A stretch of 64,000 bases of DNA from the NCBI GenBank assembly GCA_013214575.1, contig JABSSD010000028.1, positions 37,928 through 101,927 of the forward strand, in the 5' to 3' direction. Of this stretch, positions 16,831-25,284 are shown piece after piece; positions within the stretch are counted from its first letter, which is position 1; each line of letters opens with the position of its first letter. The position numbers and the translations under genes are program-made. Source of the DNA: Paracoccaceae bacterium (GTDB lineage Bacteria; Pseudomonadota; Alphaproteobacteria; Rhodobacterales; Rhodobacteraceae). The notes beneath the pieces were generated by a model. It saw nothing but the letters and a program-made list of their open reading frames with translations, did not search any database and was not told the origin of the DNA.

Positions 16831-18338
16831 CCCCTTTATCCCGCCGCTCATTCCTGGCATCAGCCCTGGCCAGCACATCAATTCTAGCATTCCCAGTCCA
16901 AGCCTCTGAAGTGCGGCCATTCTCCCGCGATACGGTCATCTCGCTGGCCCGGGAGCTGGCCGCCTCTGACTATGCCCCGCGCGCTTCGGTACCGCAGGAC
17001 TGGCTGGACATGAGCTATCAGGACTATCAGACCCGCTGGTTCCGCAATCGCGATGCCCTGTGGTCGGACACTGATCGCAGCTATAACGTCGATTTCTTCC
17101 TGCCCGGCCTGTATTTCCCGCGCCCCATTCAGATCAACACGGTGACCGATAGCGCTGGCGCCGTGCGGCTGCCGTTTGATCTGTCGCTGTTTGATAAGAC
17201 CGACAAGGCGCCTGCCTTAAGCATTGACGACAGTCTGGGCTATTCCGGCTTGCGCCTGCGCACCGAGCTGGGCCAGCCGGATCTAAAGAACGAATTCTGC
17301 GTCTATCAGGGCGCCAGCTATTTCCGCGCCATCGGGCTGGGCAATGTCTATGGGCTGTCAGCCCGTGGGCTGGCGCTGAAAACCGGCGACCCAATGGGCG
17401 AGGAATTCCCCGAGTTCATCGAGTTCTGGCTTGAAGCCCCCGCCCCCGGCCAGCGCAATATCGTGATCCACGCGCTGCTGGACAGCCCATCGGTTGCCGG
17501 TGCCTACCGGTTCGACATCCTGCCCGGCGACAATTGCACCATGGCGGTGCAGGCAACCCTGTTTCCCCGCCAGGAGCTGAGCCATGTGGGGCTGGGACCG
17601 CTGACTTCGATGTTCCTGTTCGATCAGACCAACCGCAGCCGGTTCGACGACTTCCGCCCGGCGGTGCATGACAGTGACGGGCTGCTGGTGCAGAACGGTC
17701 ACGGCGAGGTGCTGTGGCGGCCGCTGGCCAATCCCCGCCACTTGCAGATCTCCTCCTTTGTGGATGAAAACCCGCGCGGTTTTGGCCTGTTGCAACGGGC
17801 GCGAAAATTCTCCGACTTTGCCGATCTTGAGGCCAATTACCACAAACGCCCCTGCCTCTGGGTCGAACCCGACGGCAATTGGGGCAAAGGCGCGGTGACT
17901 CTGGTCGAGATCCCGGCGGATCAGGAAATCTACGACAATATCGTTGCCTATTGGCGGCCACAGGAGCCCTACGCGGCGGGCAGCCAGGTGGATCTGTCCT
18001 ATCGTCTGACCTGGGGCCAGGAACCGGATTTGCAGCTGCCACGGGTCATCAACACCGCGGCAGGTGCGCGGGTGTTTGGCGATCCGGGGCGGATTATGAC
18101 GCTGGATTTTGCCGCCCACCCGCTGCTGAACGGCGACCCCGGTGGCATCGACGTCCATATCTCATCGCCGCATGTGGACACCAGCAGTGGCGTGCTGCAA
18201 CGCAATCCGGACACTGGCGGATTGCGGCTGGCGTTCTCGTTTGATCCCGGCGCGCGGGATCTGGTGGAACTGCGCGCACAGCTGCGCAAAGACGGCCAGA
18301 TGGCCTCTGAGGTTTGGTTGTACCGGTGGACCGCATGA
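16827..18338 (+). CDS. opgG: Glucan biosynthesis protein OpgG/OpgD
   Basis: This is a 503-residue periplasmic protein for osmoregulated periplasmic glucan assembly. The N-terminus has a twin-arginine signal (SRRSFLAS, R6-R7) with cleavage likely after VQA near residue 27, which favours Tat export as for OpgD. The family core is visible (FFLPGLYFPRPIQIN, YQGASYFRAIGLGNVYGLSARGLAL, SMFLFDQTNRSRFDDFRPAVHDSDGL). Four-nucleotide overlaps with opgC before and opgH after indicate a tight operon. Confidence 0.96.
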   Translation: MTPLSRRSFLASALASTSILAFPVQASEVRPFSRDTVISLARELAASDYAPRASVPQDWLDMSYQDYQTRWFRNRDALWSDTDRSYNVDFFLPGLYFPRPIQINTVTDSAGAVRLPFDLSLFDKTDKAPALSIDDSLGYSGLRLRTELGQPDLKNEFCVYQGASYFRAIGLGNVYGLSARGLALKTGDPMGEEFPEFIEFWLEAPAPGQRNIVIHALLDSPSVAGAYRFDILPGDNCTMAVQATLFPRQELSHVGLGPLTSMFLFDQTNRSRFDDFRPAVHDSDGLLVQNGHGEVLWRPLANPRHLQISSFVDENPRGFGLLQRARKFSDFADLEANYHKRPCLWVEPDGNWGKGAVTLVEIPADQEIYDNIVAYWRPQEPYAAGSQVDLSYRLTWGQEPDLQLPRVINTAAGARVFGDPGRIMTLDFAAHPLLNGDPGGIDVHISSPHVDTSSGVLQRNPDTGGLRLAFSFDPGARDLVELRAQLRKDGQMASEVWLYRWTA

Positions 18339-20224
18339 GCCGCCCGGTCCTGTTGCCGCCCGAGCAACCATTGGCGATGCCAGCGCAGGATTTCTCGGCT
18401 GACTTTCAGGACATTGATGCGCCAGAACAGCGCCCCCAACAGTCGGTGGCACTGTGGCGGATCCTGGCCTTTTCACCAGCAATGGCCGGCACCGCGCTGC
18501 TCGCTTGGGTGATGCAGGGTTGGTTTGCCGATGGCGGTTTTTCGGGGCTTGAAATGGTACTGCTGGCGCTGATTTCCTTCAATTTCTTCTGGATCTGTTT
18601 CACCGTCGCAACCGTGCTGCTGGGGTTGTACTCGCTGTCGAGGCGCCACGCTGTGCGCCGCCTTGCGCCGCCGCGGAAGATGACCGTGGCGCTGCTGATG
18701 CCGGTCTATAACGAGGTGCCGTGGTATGTGCTGGGCAATGCCCAGACCATGTTGGAGGAGCTGCGCAAACGGGGCGGTGTGCATGACTATTCCATGTTCA
18801 TCCTGTCAGACACCCGCGATGAAGCCATCGCCGCACAGGAGCTGATCTCGGTCCGCGTCCTGCATGCGATGATGCCGCCGGGGCTAAAGCTGTATTACCG
18901 CCGCCGCGATCGCAATACCGATCGCAAGGTTGGCAATATCGCCGACTGGGTCAGCCGCTGGGGCGCCGGCTATGAGGCGATGCTGGTGCTGGACGCCGAC
19001 AGCCTGATGACCGGGCGCGCCATCACCCGGCTGGTCAATGCGCTGTCGCGCGACCCCGGCGCCGGGCTGATCCAAAGCTATCCGCAGCTGATCGGTGCGC
19101 AGTCAGTGTTTGGCCGGATGCAGCAATTTGCCAATGGCGTCCACGGCGCCGCCCTGGCCGAAGGCCTGGCCCGCTGGGTTGGCCAGCAGGGCAATTACTG
19201 GGGCCATAACGCCATCATCCGCACGCGCGCCTTTGCCACCTGCGCCGGATTGCCGCATCTGCGCAGTCGTCTGGGGGGGCGGTTTGGCGGCCATGGCAAG
19301 CTGATCATGAGCCATGATTTTGTCGAGGCCGGACTGCTGGCGCGGGCGGGCTGGTCGGTGCGCTTCCTGCCGCGCATCCGTGGGTCTTATGAGGAAACCC
19401 CGCCGACGCTGATCGACCACATCCAGCGCGACAGGCGCTGGTGTCAGGGCAATCTGCAGCACCTGAAGTTGCTCAACGCCAAGGGGTTCAAGGCCGTCTC
19501 ACGGTTTCACCTGCTGCATGGGGCGATTGGCTATCTGATGGCGCCTATCTGGTTTGCACTGCTGGTCATCTGGGCACTGATTGGGCGCGGCGAGGAGGCC
19601 TCGGTGCTGACCTATTTCAGCGAGAGCAACCCTTTGATGCCATCCTGGCCCGATATGTCGGAGCCGCACCACGTGCTGGTGATCCTGCTGATCTATGCGA
19701 TGCTGCTGGCCCCCAAGCTGCTGGCAATCGCGGCGCTGCCTTTGACCGGCGCCCGGTTTGCCGATTATGGCGGCGGCGCGCGGTTTGCGCTGTCCTTTGG
19801 CTCAGAGATCCTGCTGGCGATCCTCTATGCCCCGATCCTGATGGTGCAACAAATGATCGCGGTGATCCGCACCGCGCTGGGGCTGCAGCGCGGCTGGGCG
19901 CCGCAGGCCCGCGACGGCGGTCGCTACAGCTGGACCACGCTGCTGATCGCCCATGCGCTGGAGACCCTGAGCGGGCTGGCGCTGTGGGTTGGAATTGTGA
20001 CCGGACTGGTGTCGCTCTGGCTGCTGCCCATTGCCCTGTCGCTGGTGCTGGCGGTGCCACTGTCGGCGCTGTCCGGGCTGCCGGTGCTGCGCCGGATCAA
20101 TGCCTGGATGGGCACCCGCGAGGTGTTTTGCGAGCCGCAAATCACCCGCAACGCTCGCAGCTGTAGGGCCCGACTCAAACATATCCTGGACGGCGGCAGC
20201 CCCAGCCCCAGCGCCGCAGAATAA
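18335..20224 (+). CDS. opgH: Glucans biosynthesis glucosyltransferase OpgH
   Basis: An inner-membrane glycosyltransferase family 2 enzyme that polymerises UDP-glucose into the glucan backbone. The 629-residue protein has two N-terminal membrane helices, a cytosolic GT2 domain (ALLMPVYNE, LVLDADSLM with the DxD-type motif, QRDRRWCQGN acceptor motif) and several C-terminal helices. The ATG at 18335 overlaps the opgG stop (ATGA) and is preferred to the upstream TTG. It is shorter than the E. coli protein, mainly at the N-terminus. Confidence 0.96.
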   Translation: MSRPVLLPPEQPLAMPAQDFSADFQDIDAPEQRPQQSVALWRILAFSPAMAGTALLAWVMQGWFADGGFSGLEMVLLALISFNFFWICFTVATVLLGLYSLSRRHAVRRLAPPRKMTVALLMPVYNEVPWYVLGNAQTMLEELRKRGGVHDYSMFILSDTRDEAIAAQELISVRVLHAMMPPGLKLYYRRRDRNTDRKVGNIADWVSRWGAGYEAMLVLDADSLMTGRAITRLVNALSRDPGAGLIQSYPQLIGAQSVFGRMQQFANGVHGAALAEGLARWVGQQGNYWGHNAIIRTRAFATCAGLPHLRSRLGGRFGGHGKLIMSHDFVEAGLLARAGWSVRFLPRIRGSYEETPPTLIDHIQRDRRWCQGNLQHLKLLNAKGFKAVSRFHLLHGAIGYLMAPIWFALLVIWALIGRGEEASVLTYFSESNPLMPSWPDMSEPHHVLVILLIYAMLLAPKLLAIAALPLTGARFADYGGGARFALSFGSEILLAILYAPILMVQQMIAVIRTALGLQRGWAPQARDGGRYSWTTLLIAHALETLSGLALWVGIVTGLVSLWLLPIALSLVLAVPLSALSGLPVLRRINAWMGTREVFCEPQITRNARSCRARLKHILDGGSPSPSAAE

Positions 20225-20341
20225 CCACAACCAACACTGAAGCGCGGTTGTTGAATTTTCCATTTTTGTGACTGATTTATGGGACACGTAGCTCTCCCGC
20301 GCCCGCAGGTCGTTCGGCTCCGCCAAACACCCTTGGCGGGA

Positions 20342-20380
20342 TTGGGCCCGGCGCCGCGCTTTGCGCGGCGCCGGGCCCAA
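20342..20380. repeat. Perfect 18-bp GC-rich inverted repeat in a 300-nt gap
   Basis: The arms 20342-20359 and 20363-20380 are exactly complementary with a TTT loop. They lie in the non-coding stretch 20225-20524 between convergent opgH and the esterase gene. Smaller dyads flank it (CCGCCA..TGGCGG just before, CCAACG..CGTTGG just after). No T-tract follows on either side. It may serve both transcripts as a terminator or be a dispersed REP-like element. I see no gene in the rest of the gap. Confidence 0.7.
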
Positions 20381-20524
20381 CGGGAGGCGCGTCTCCGACA
20401 GGAGGCCAACGACGGACGGGAGCCGTTGGGGTCCAAAGCGGTCTCTGGTGAAAGTCACCTGAGATTTCAACAACGCTGACCCGTTACACGAAAGCTGTCA
20501 CTCGAAAGATCTTACCCGAATGAA

Positions 20525-21364
20525 TTACTGGACTTCGAACCAGTCCAGCATCAGATCGGCCCAGCCTTTGGGCACCCCATGCCCCCCCGGAAACAGCGCA
20601 AATTCGAGATCTGCACCAACCGCGCACTCCCAACGGCGGCGCAGGATCCGGCCGTCCTGCCAAGCCTTGCCCGGCGCATGGCTTTCGCAGCCATTTGTCT
20701 GCCGCCACAGCTCTAGCCCGGCATAGATATCACCCTGCTGAAACTGCATGCCGCCCAGATAACGGCCCTCCAGCGGCACTGTCTTGTCGCTCCAGCCATG
20801 GGTGTGGAACAGCCGCACCGGAGCGGCGCAACTTGCGGGCTGGGGTCGCCAAAAACCACCGGAGACCGGCGCATAGGCGGCAAAATCATCCGGGGTATCA
20901 CAGGCCAGGTAATTGACCATAAAGGCGCCGGCCGAAAACCCGGCCAGGATTGTATCCTGCCGCGAGACGCCAAACCTCTCTGCCGCATCTGCCATTACCT
21001 GGCGCAGGAATGCCGCCTCATCCCGGCCCTGCCAGCCGGGGAAAAACACCCAGGACCGGTTGCCATTTCGGCCTCGGGTGGCATCAGGCGCAATCACCGC
21101 ATAACCGCGCGCCTTCAGCGCCTCAATCATGCCAGTGTTTTTCATCGTCCCGGCGCCTGACCCGCCATAGCCATGCAGAAACAGCACCACCGGCAGCGGC
21201 TGCTGCCGGGCAGCTTGCGGCAGGCTGATGTGATAGGCGCCGGTGCTAATCTGGCAGGGGGCTGACAAATCAGCACAGCCGGCCCGTGCGGCGCCGCCCC
21301 ACAGGGCGACCATCACCGCCACCGCCACCGCCACCGCCGGGACAAAACCGACCGGTGCGGTCAT
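20525..21364 (-). CDS. Secreted alpha/beta-hydrolase, PHB depolymerase/esterase-like (LpqC type)
   Basis: The 279-residue protein has a signal peptide rich in VA repeats (residues 1-28, ending ARA) and an alpha/beta-hydrolase fold. The oxyanion segment LFLHGYGGSG, the nucleophile S144 (AGFSAGA), an aspartate in HGWSDKTVP and a C-terminal histidine in GGHGVPKGW make a plausible triad. Family members hydrolyse polyhydroxybutyrate oligomers or feruloyl esters; the substrate here is unknown. The ATG at 21364 overlaps the rhodanese stop, so the two are coupled. Confidence 0.85.
   Translation of the reverse strand: MTAPVGFVPAVAVAVAVMVALWGGAARAGCADLSAPCQISTGAYHISLPQAARQQPLPVVLFLHGYGGSGAGTMKNTGMIEALKARGYAVIAPDATRGRNGNRSWVFFPGWQGRDEAAFLRQVMADAAERFGVSRQDTILAGFSAGAFMVNYLACDTPDDFAAYAPVSGGFWRPQPASCAAPVRLFHTHGWSDKTVPLEGRYLGGMQFQQGDIYAGLELWRQTNGCESHAPGKAWQDGRILRRRWECAVGADLEFALFPGGHGVPKGWADLMLDWFEVQ
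21315..21338. repeat. Hexanucleotide ACCGCC x4 inside the signal peptide
   Basis: Four uninterrupted ACCGCC units encode alternating Val-Ala in the hydrophobic core of the esterase signal peptide. Copy-number change would keep frame and lengthen or shorten that core by two residues. Confidence 0.7.
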
Positions 21365-21822
21365 TGCTGCCAACGTGAGACCGGCAGATTGCTGGCCACC
21401 CAGCCCGGCCCAGCCCGCGATCCCATCATGCCTTCGGGCACATCTATGATATTGTCGAACCCGGCCGCATTCAGCGCCAGTGTCATCCGGGCCGAACGCA
21501 CACCGGCGGCACAGATCAGCGCAATGGGAGCGCTGCGGTCACCGCCCGCGGCCGCGGCCACCGCCTCGGCGAAATCATTGCGCCGCAGGTCAATGGGATG
21601 GCCGCCCACCGGCACTCCGACGGCTTTCCACTCTCTTGGTGTGCGGATGTCTATCAGGGTGATCTCGCCCGATTGCGCCTGTTGAAAGGCCTCAGCCACC
21701 GTCAGTCGCGGCTGGTCGTGATCCGGTGGCTGGCTGCGCCACCAGACAGCCGTTGCCGCCACGGCAGCCACAGCCCCGCCGCCAAGCAGAACATTGCGTC
21801 TGGATAGGGTCAATTGCGGCAT
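21361..21822 (-). CDS. Tat-exported rhodanese-like protein
   Basis: The 153-residue protein has a twin-arginine-like signal (LSRRNVLLGG, R8-R9) and one rhodanese domain (EITLIDIRTPREW; active-site loop CAAGVRS with C104). It probably acts as a periplasmic or membrane-anchored sulfurtransferase or sulfide-binding protein. It is the first gene of a two-gene leftward unit with the esterase. No lipobox is evident. Confidence 0.88.
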   Translation of the reverse strand: MPQLTLSRRNVLLGGGAVAAVAATAVWWRSQPPDHDQPRLTVAEAFQQAQSGEITLIDIRTPREWKAVGVPVGGHPIDLRRNDFAEAVAAAAGGDRSAPIALICAAGVRSARMTLALNAAGFDNIIDVPEGMMGSRAGPGWVASNLPVSRWQQ

Positions 21823-22066
21823 TCAGCTCTCCGGATCTATGGGTTCTCTACAAGCGGCCTAACATGTTCCACCGTCGTGGTCAGAAAAAGCCTCTGACGG
21901 CGCAATCAAGTTCTTGTCAACGCCACCCGGAGCCACCACGTTAGGCGCGAGAATTCAATAAAATACAGCGCAATCTGCCCCCGCAGCCATCGCGAGGGCT
22001 GGCACTGATGCCAAAAAATGCTTAGGCAACGATAACTTTGCCTTGCCCAAGCCTGGAGATCATCAC

Positions 22067-24928
22067 GTGTCCCTGTTTCTGATTGCGGCCCTGCCCTTTC
22101 TTGGTGCGCTGTTTCCTGCGCTGTTGATCCGCGCCGGGCGCAACGCCGCTGCCGCCTCGGCTGGGTTCACCACCCTGCTGGCCTTTATCGGGTTGCTGCT
22201 GAATGCCCCCGCCGTGTTGCGCGGCGAGGTGGTGCAGGCGCGGCTGGACTGGCTGCCCGGCCTGGGGCTGAACGCAAACTTCTATCTGGATGGCTTGGGG
22301 CTGCTGTTTGCCGGGCTGATTCTGGGCATCGGCTTGCTGATCATCCTCTATGCGCGGTTCTACCTGTCGCGAGAGGACCCGATGGGCCAGTTCTATACCT
22401 ATCTGCTGCTGTTTCAGGGCGCCATGGTGGGTATCGTTCTGTCCGACAACATCCTGCTTTTGCTGGTGTTCTGGGAGTTGACCTCGCTCAGCTCGTTCCT
22501 GTTGATCGGCTATTGGAAGCACCTACCCGATGGCCGCCAGGGCGCCCGTATGGCGCTGGCGGTGACCGGCTCCGGTGGTCTGGCGATGATCGGGGGGATG
22601 CTTATCCTGGGCCATATCGTTGGCTCCTATGATCTGACGGTGATCCTGCAACACAAAGAGCTGATCCAGGACTCGCCGCTGTACCTGCCCGCACTGATCC
22701 TGATCCTGATCGGCGCCTTCACCAAGTCGGCGCAGTTCCCGTTCCATTTCTGGCTGCCGCATGCCATGGCCGCCCCGACGCCGGTGTCGGCCTATCTGCA
22801 CTCGGCCACCATGGTAAAGGCCGGCTTGTTCCTGATGGCGCGAATGTGGCCGGTGCTGGCGGGAACTGAGGCCTGGTTCTATATCGTGGCCACCACCGGG
22901 TTGATCACCATGGTGCTGGGCGCGGTGATTGCCCTGTTCAAGGATGACCTCAAGGCACTGTTGGCCTATTCCACCGTCAGTCATCTGGGGCTGATCACCA
23001 TGCTGCTGGGCTTTGGCACCAAAACGGCCGCCATTGCCGCAATCTTTCACATCATCAACCACGCCACATTCAAGGCGGCGCTGTTCATGAGTGCTGGCAT
23101 CATTGACCACAGTGCCCATACCCGTGACATCAAACGGCTGGGCGGGCTGCGGCATCTGATGCCGATCACCTTTACCATTGTTGTCATTGCCTCACTGTCG
23201 ATGGCGGGCATTCCGCCACTGAACGGTTTCCTCAGCAAAGAGATGATGCTGCAAGAGACCGTGACCACCCTGTGGCGCGACTCGCATTATCTGGTGCCGG
23301 GATTGGCGGTCTTTGCCGCCATGTTCTCGGCTGCCTATTCATTTCGCTATATCAAACATGTGTTTCTGGGTCCCCAGCGGCACGACTACCCGGCACAGCC
23401 GCATGATCCCGGTATCGGGCTCTGGCTGGCGCCGGCCTTTCTGGCGCTATTGGTGGTGGCCATCGGCCTGAGCCCCAATATCCTGTCCGGCCCTGTGGTC
23501 TCGGCTGCAGCCGCAGCGGTGATTGGCGATGGGGAGATCCCGCAATTCGACGTCAAGCTCTGGCATGGCATCACTGCACCGCTGATGATGTCCTTAGCGG
23601 CCGTCACCGGTGGATTGGCGCTGCTTTGGGGCCATTCTGCCCTGGCACGGGCCTGGAACGCCGCCCGCCGCCCCGAGGCCAAGGAGATCTTTGACGCCCT
23701 GATCGGCGCCGCCACCCGGTTCAGCCAACGCCTGACCGACACGCTGCACAATGGCTCGATCACCCGCTATGCGGCGATCATGGTGGTGTTCACCACCGCG
23801 ATTTCGCTCTACGCCTATCAGTCCGGCGTCGCGGCCGCCCCCACCCGTGCTGTTCAGGACGCCGGAGCCATGCCAATTCTCGGTTGGATCTGTCTGGTAC
23901 TGGCCACGATTTTCATCGTGCTGGACCACCGCAACCGACTACTGGCACTGGTGCTGATCGGCGTTGTCGGTCTGATTGTATCGCTGTCGTTCAACTATCT
24001 CTCGGCGCCGGATCTGGCGCTGACGCAGATCTCGGTCGAGGTTGTCACCATCATCCTGATGCTGCTGGCGCTGAATTTTCTGCCCAAGGACACTCCGGTG
24101 GAAAGCGCCATCAGCACTCGGCTGCGGGATGGGGGGATTGCGATCACTGCCGGGGCTGGTGTTGGCGGGCTGATCTACGCGCTGATGACCCGCGATTTCA
24201 TCGCCCCGTCGATCTCGGAATTCCACCTGGCCAATTCATACAAAGGCGGCGGCGGCACCAATGTGGTGAACGTAATTCTGGTTGATTTCCGGGGCTATGA
24301 TACCTTTGGCGAGATCATCGTGTTGGGCATTGCGGCGTTGGTGATCTTTGCCCTGACCGAGGCCATTCTAGGGTCCAAGGTTAGTGCCTATCTGCTGAAC
24401 CGCAAACCGGACCTGCCGCAGGATGGCGACCCGCATCCGCTGATGATGGTGATCGCCACGCGGGTGATGATGCCGCTGGCACTGATGGTTGCGGCCTATA
24501 TCTTCTTTCGCGGCCACAATCTGCCTGGCGGTGGCTTCATCGCCGGTCTGATCGCGGCGATTGCCATGCTGATGCAATACATGGCCTCGGGCTTTGGCTG
24601 GGCGGCCGAGCGACAGCGGGTCTATTACCACGGCATCATCGGCTCCGGCGTGCTGATTGGCGCCACCACCGGCATGGCCGCCTGGCTGGCGGGCAAGCCC
24701 TTCCTGACCAGCGCCTTTGGCTATCTGCACTGGCCGCCGCTGGAGGAGTTCGAATGGGCCACTGCCGCACTGTTTGATCTTGGGGTTTTCCTTGCAGTGG
24801 TTGGCGCGGTGATGCTGATGCTGGAAAGCCTGGCACGATTTGCCTGGCAGCCGGGCATCCAGTCGGAACACGCAATGGATATCAACCCGGCCCGCGATGA
24901 CGCGCCCAAGACCGAAGAGGAGGCTTGA
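22067..24928 (+). CDS. mrpA: Na+/H+ antiporter subunit A with fused MnhB domain (MrpA-MrpB)
   Basis: This is the large subunit of the multisubunit Mrp (Mnh) cation/proton antiporter, related to complex I NuoL. The 953-residue protein carries a proton-translocation domain (PLPF-type start, FPFHFWLPHAMAAPTPVSAYLHSATMVKAGLFL core), an MrpA C-terminal region, and a final MnhB-like domain (ATRVMMPLALMVAAY, GHNLPGGGFIAGLIAA). GTG at 22067 is preferred over an upstream TTG because TGGAG lies 8 nt before it. It heads the operon mrpA-C-D-E-F-G; no separate mrpB exists, consistent with the fusion. Confidence 0.96.
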   Translation: MSLFLIAALPFLGALFPALLIRAGRNAAAASAGFTTLLAFIGLLLNAPAVLRGEVVQARLDWLPGLGLNANFYLDGLGLLFAGLILGIGLLIILYARFYLSREDPMGQFYTYLLLFQGAMVGIVLSDNILLLLVFWELTSLSSFLLIGYWKHLPDGRQGARMALAVTGSGGLAMIGGMLILGHIVGSYDLTVILQHKELIQDSPLYLPALILILIGAFTKSAQFPFHFWLPHAMAAPTPVSAYLHSATMVKAGLFLMARMWPVLAGTEAWFYIVATTGLITMVLGAVIALFKDDLKALLAYSTVSHLGLITMLLGFGTKTAAIAAIFHIINHATFKAALFMSAGIIDHSAHTRDIKRLGGLRHLMPITFTIVVIASLSMAGIPPLNGFLSKEMMLQETVTTLWRDSHYLVPGLAVFAAMFSAAYSFRYIKHVFLGPQRHDYPAQPHDPGIGLWLAPAFLALLVVAIGLSPNILSGPVVSAAAAAVIGDGEIPQFDVKLWHGITAPLMMSLAAVTGGLALLWGHSALARAWNAARRPEAKEIFDALIGAATRFSQRLTDTLHNGSITRYAAIMVVFTTAISLYAYQSGVAAAPTRAVQDAGAMPILGWICLVLATIFIVLDHRNRLLALVLIGVVGLIVSLSFNYLSAPDLALTQISVEVVTIILMLLALNFLPKDTPVESAISTRLRDGGIAITAGAGVGGLIYALMTRDFIAPSISEFHLANSYKGGGGTNVVNVILVDFRGYDTFGEIIVLGIAALVIFALTEAILGSKVSAYLLNRKPDLPQDGDPHPLMMVIATRVMMPLALMVAAYIFFRGHNLPGGGFIAGLIAAIAMLMQYMASGFGWAAERQRVYYHGIIGSGVLIGATTGMAAWLAGKPFLTSAFGYLHWPPLEEFEWATAALFDLGVFLAVVGAVMLMLESLARFAWQPGIQSEHAMDINPARDDAPKTEEEA

Positions 24929-24930
24929 GC

Positions 24931-25284
24931 ATGGAAATCCTGTTTGCCTCGGCCGTTGGCATTCTGACCGCTGCGGGGATCTATCTGATCCTGCGCAAAC
25001 GCACTTTTCCGGTGATCCTGGGGCTGTCGCTGCTGACCTACGGCGTCAACCTGTTCCTGTTTGCCACTGGCCGGCTGATGGTCAACGCGCCTCCGGTGCT
25101 GAACAAATACGCCGAAGTGCCCTATACCGATCCGCTGCCACAGGCACTGGTGCTGACCGCCATCGTGATTTCCTTTGGCATGACCGCCGTGGTGGTGATG
25201 ATTGCGCTGGGGGCCTATCTGTCGGCCAAAGATGACCAGATTGACATGATTGAAAATACTGAGCGCGCAGGAGATGACGCATGA
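24931..25284 (+). CDS. mrpC: Na+/H+ antiporter subunit C
   Basis: A 117-residue three-helix NuoK-like subunit with the conserved glycine-rich helix (GLSLLTYGVNLFLFATG) and DPLPQALVLTAIVISFGMTA. The ATG at 24931, just after the mrpA stop, has AGGAGG upstream and is preferred to the TTG at 24925. It overlaps mrpD by 4 nt. Confidence 0.96.
   Translation: MEILFASAVGILTAAGIYLILRKRTFPVILGLSLLTYGVNLFLFATGRLMVNAPPVLNKYAEVPYTDPLPQALVLTAIVISFGMTAVVVMIALGAYLSAKDDQIDMIENTERAGDDA

Noticed and set aside
18884..20473. Overlapping frames opposite opgH and out to 20473
   Set aside because: Shadows of the OpgH coding sequence and of the palindromic spacer.
20225..20524. Possible small gene in the opgH-esterase gap (plus-strand 66-aa frame)
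   Set aside because: It runs through an 18-bp palindrome and flanking dyads and has no ribosome site.
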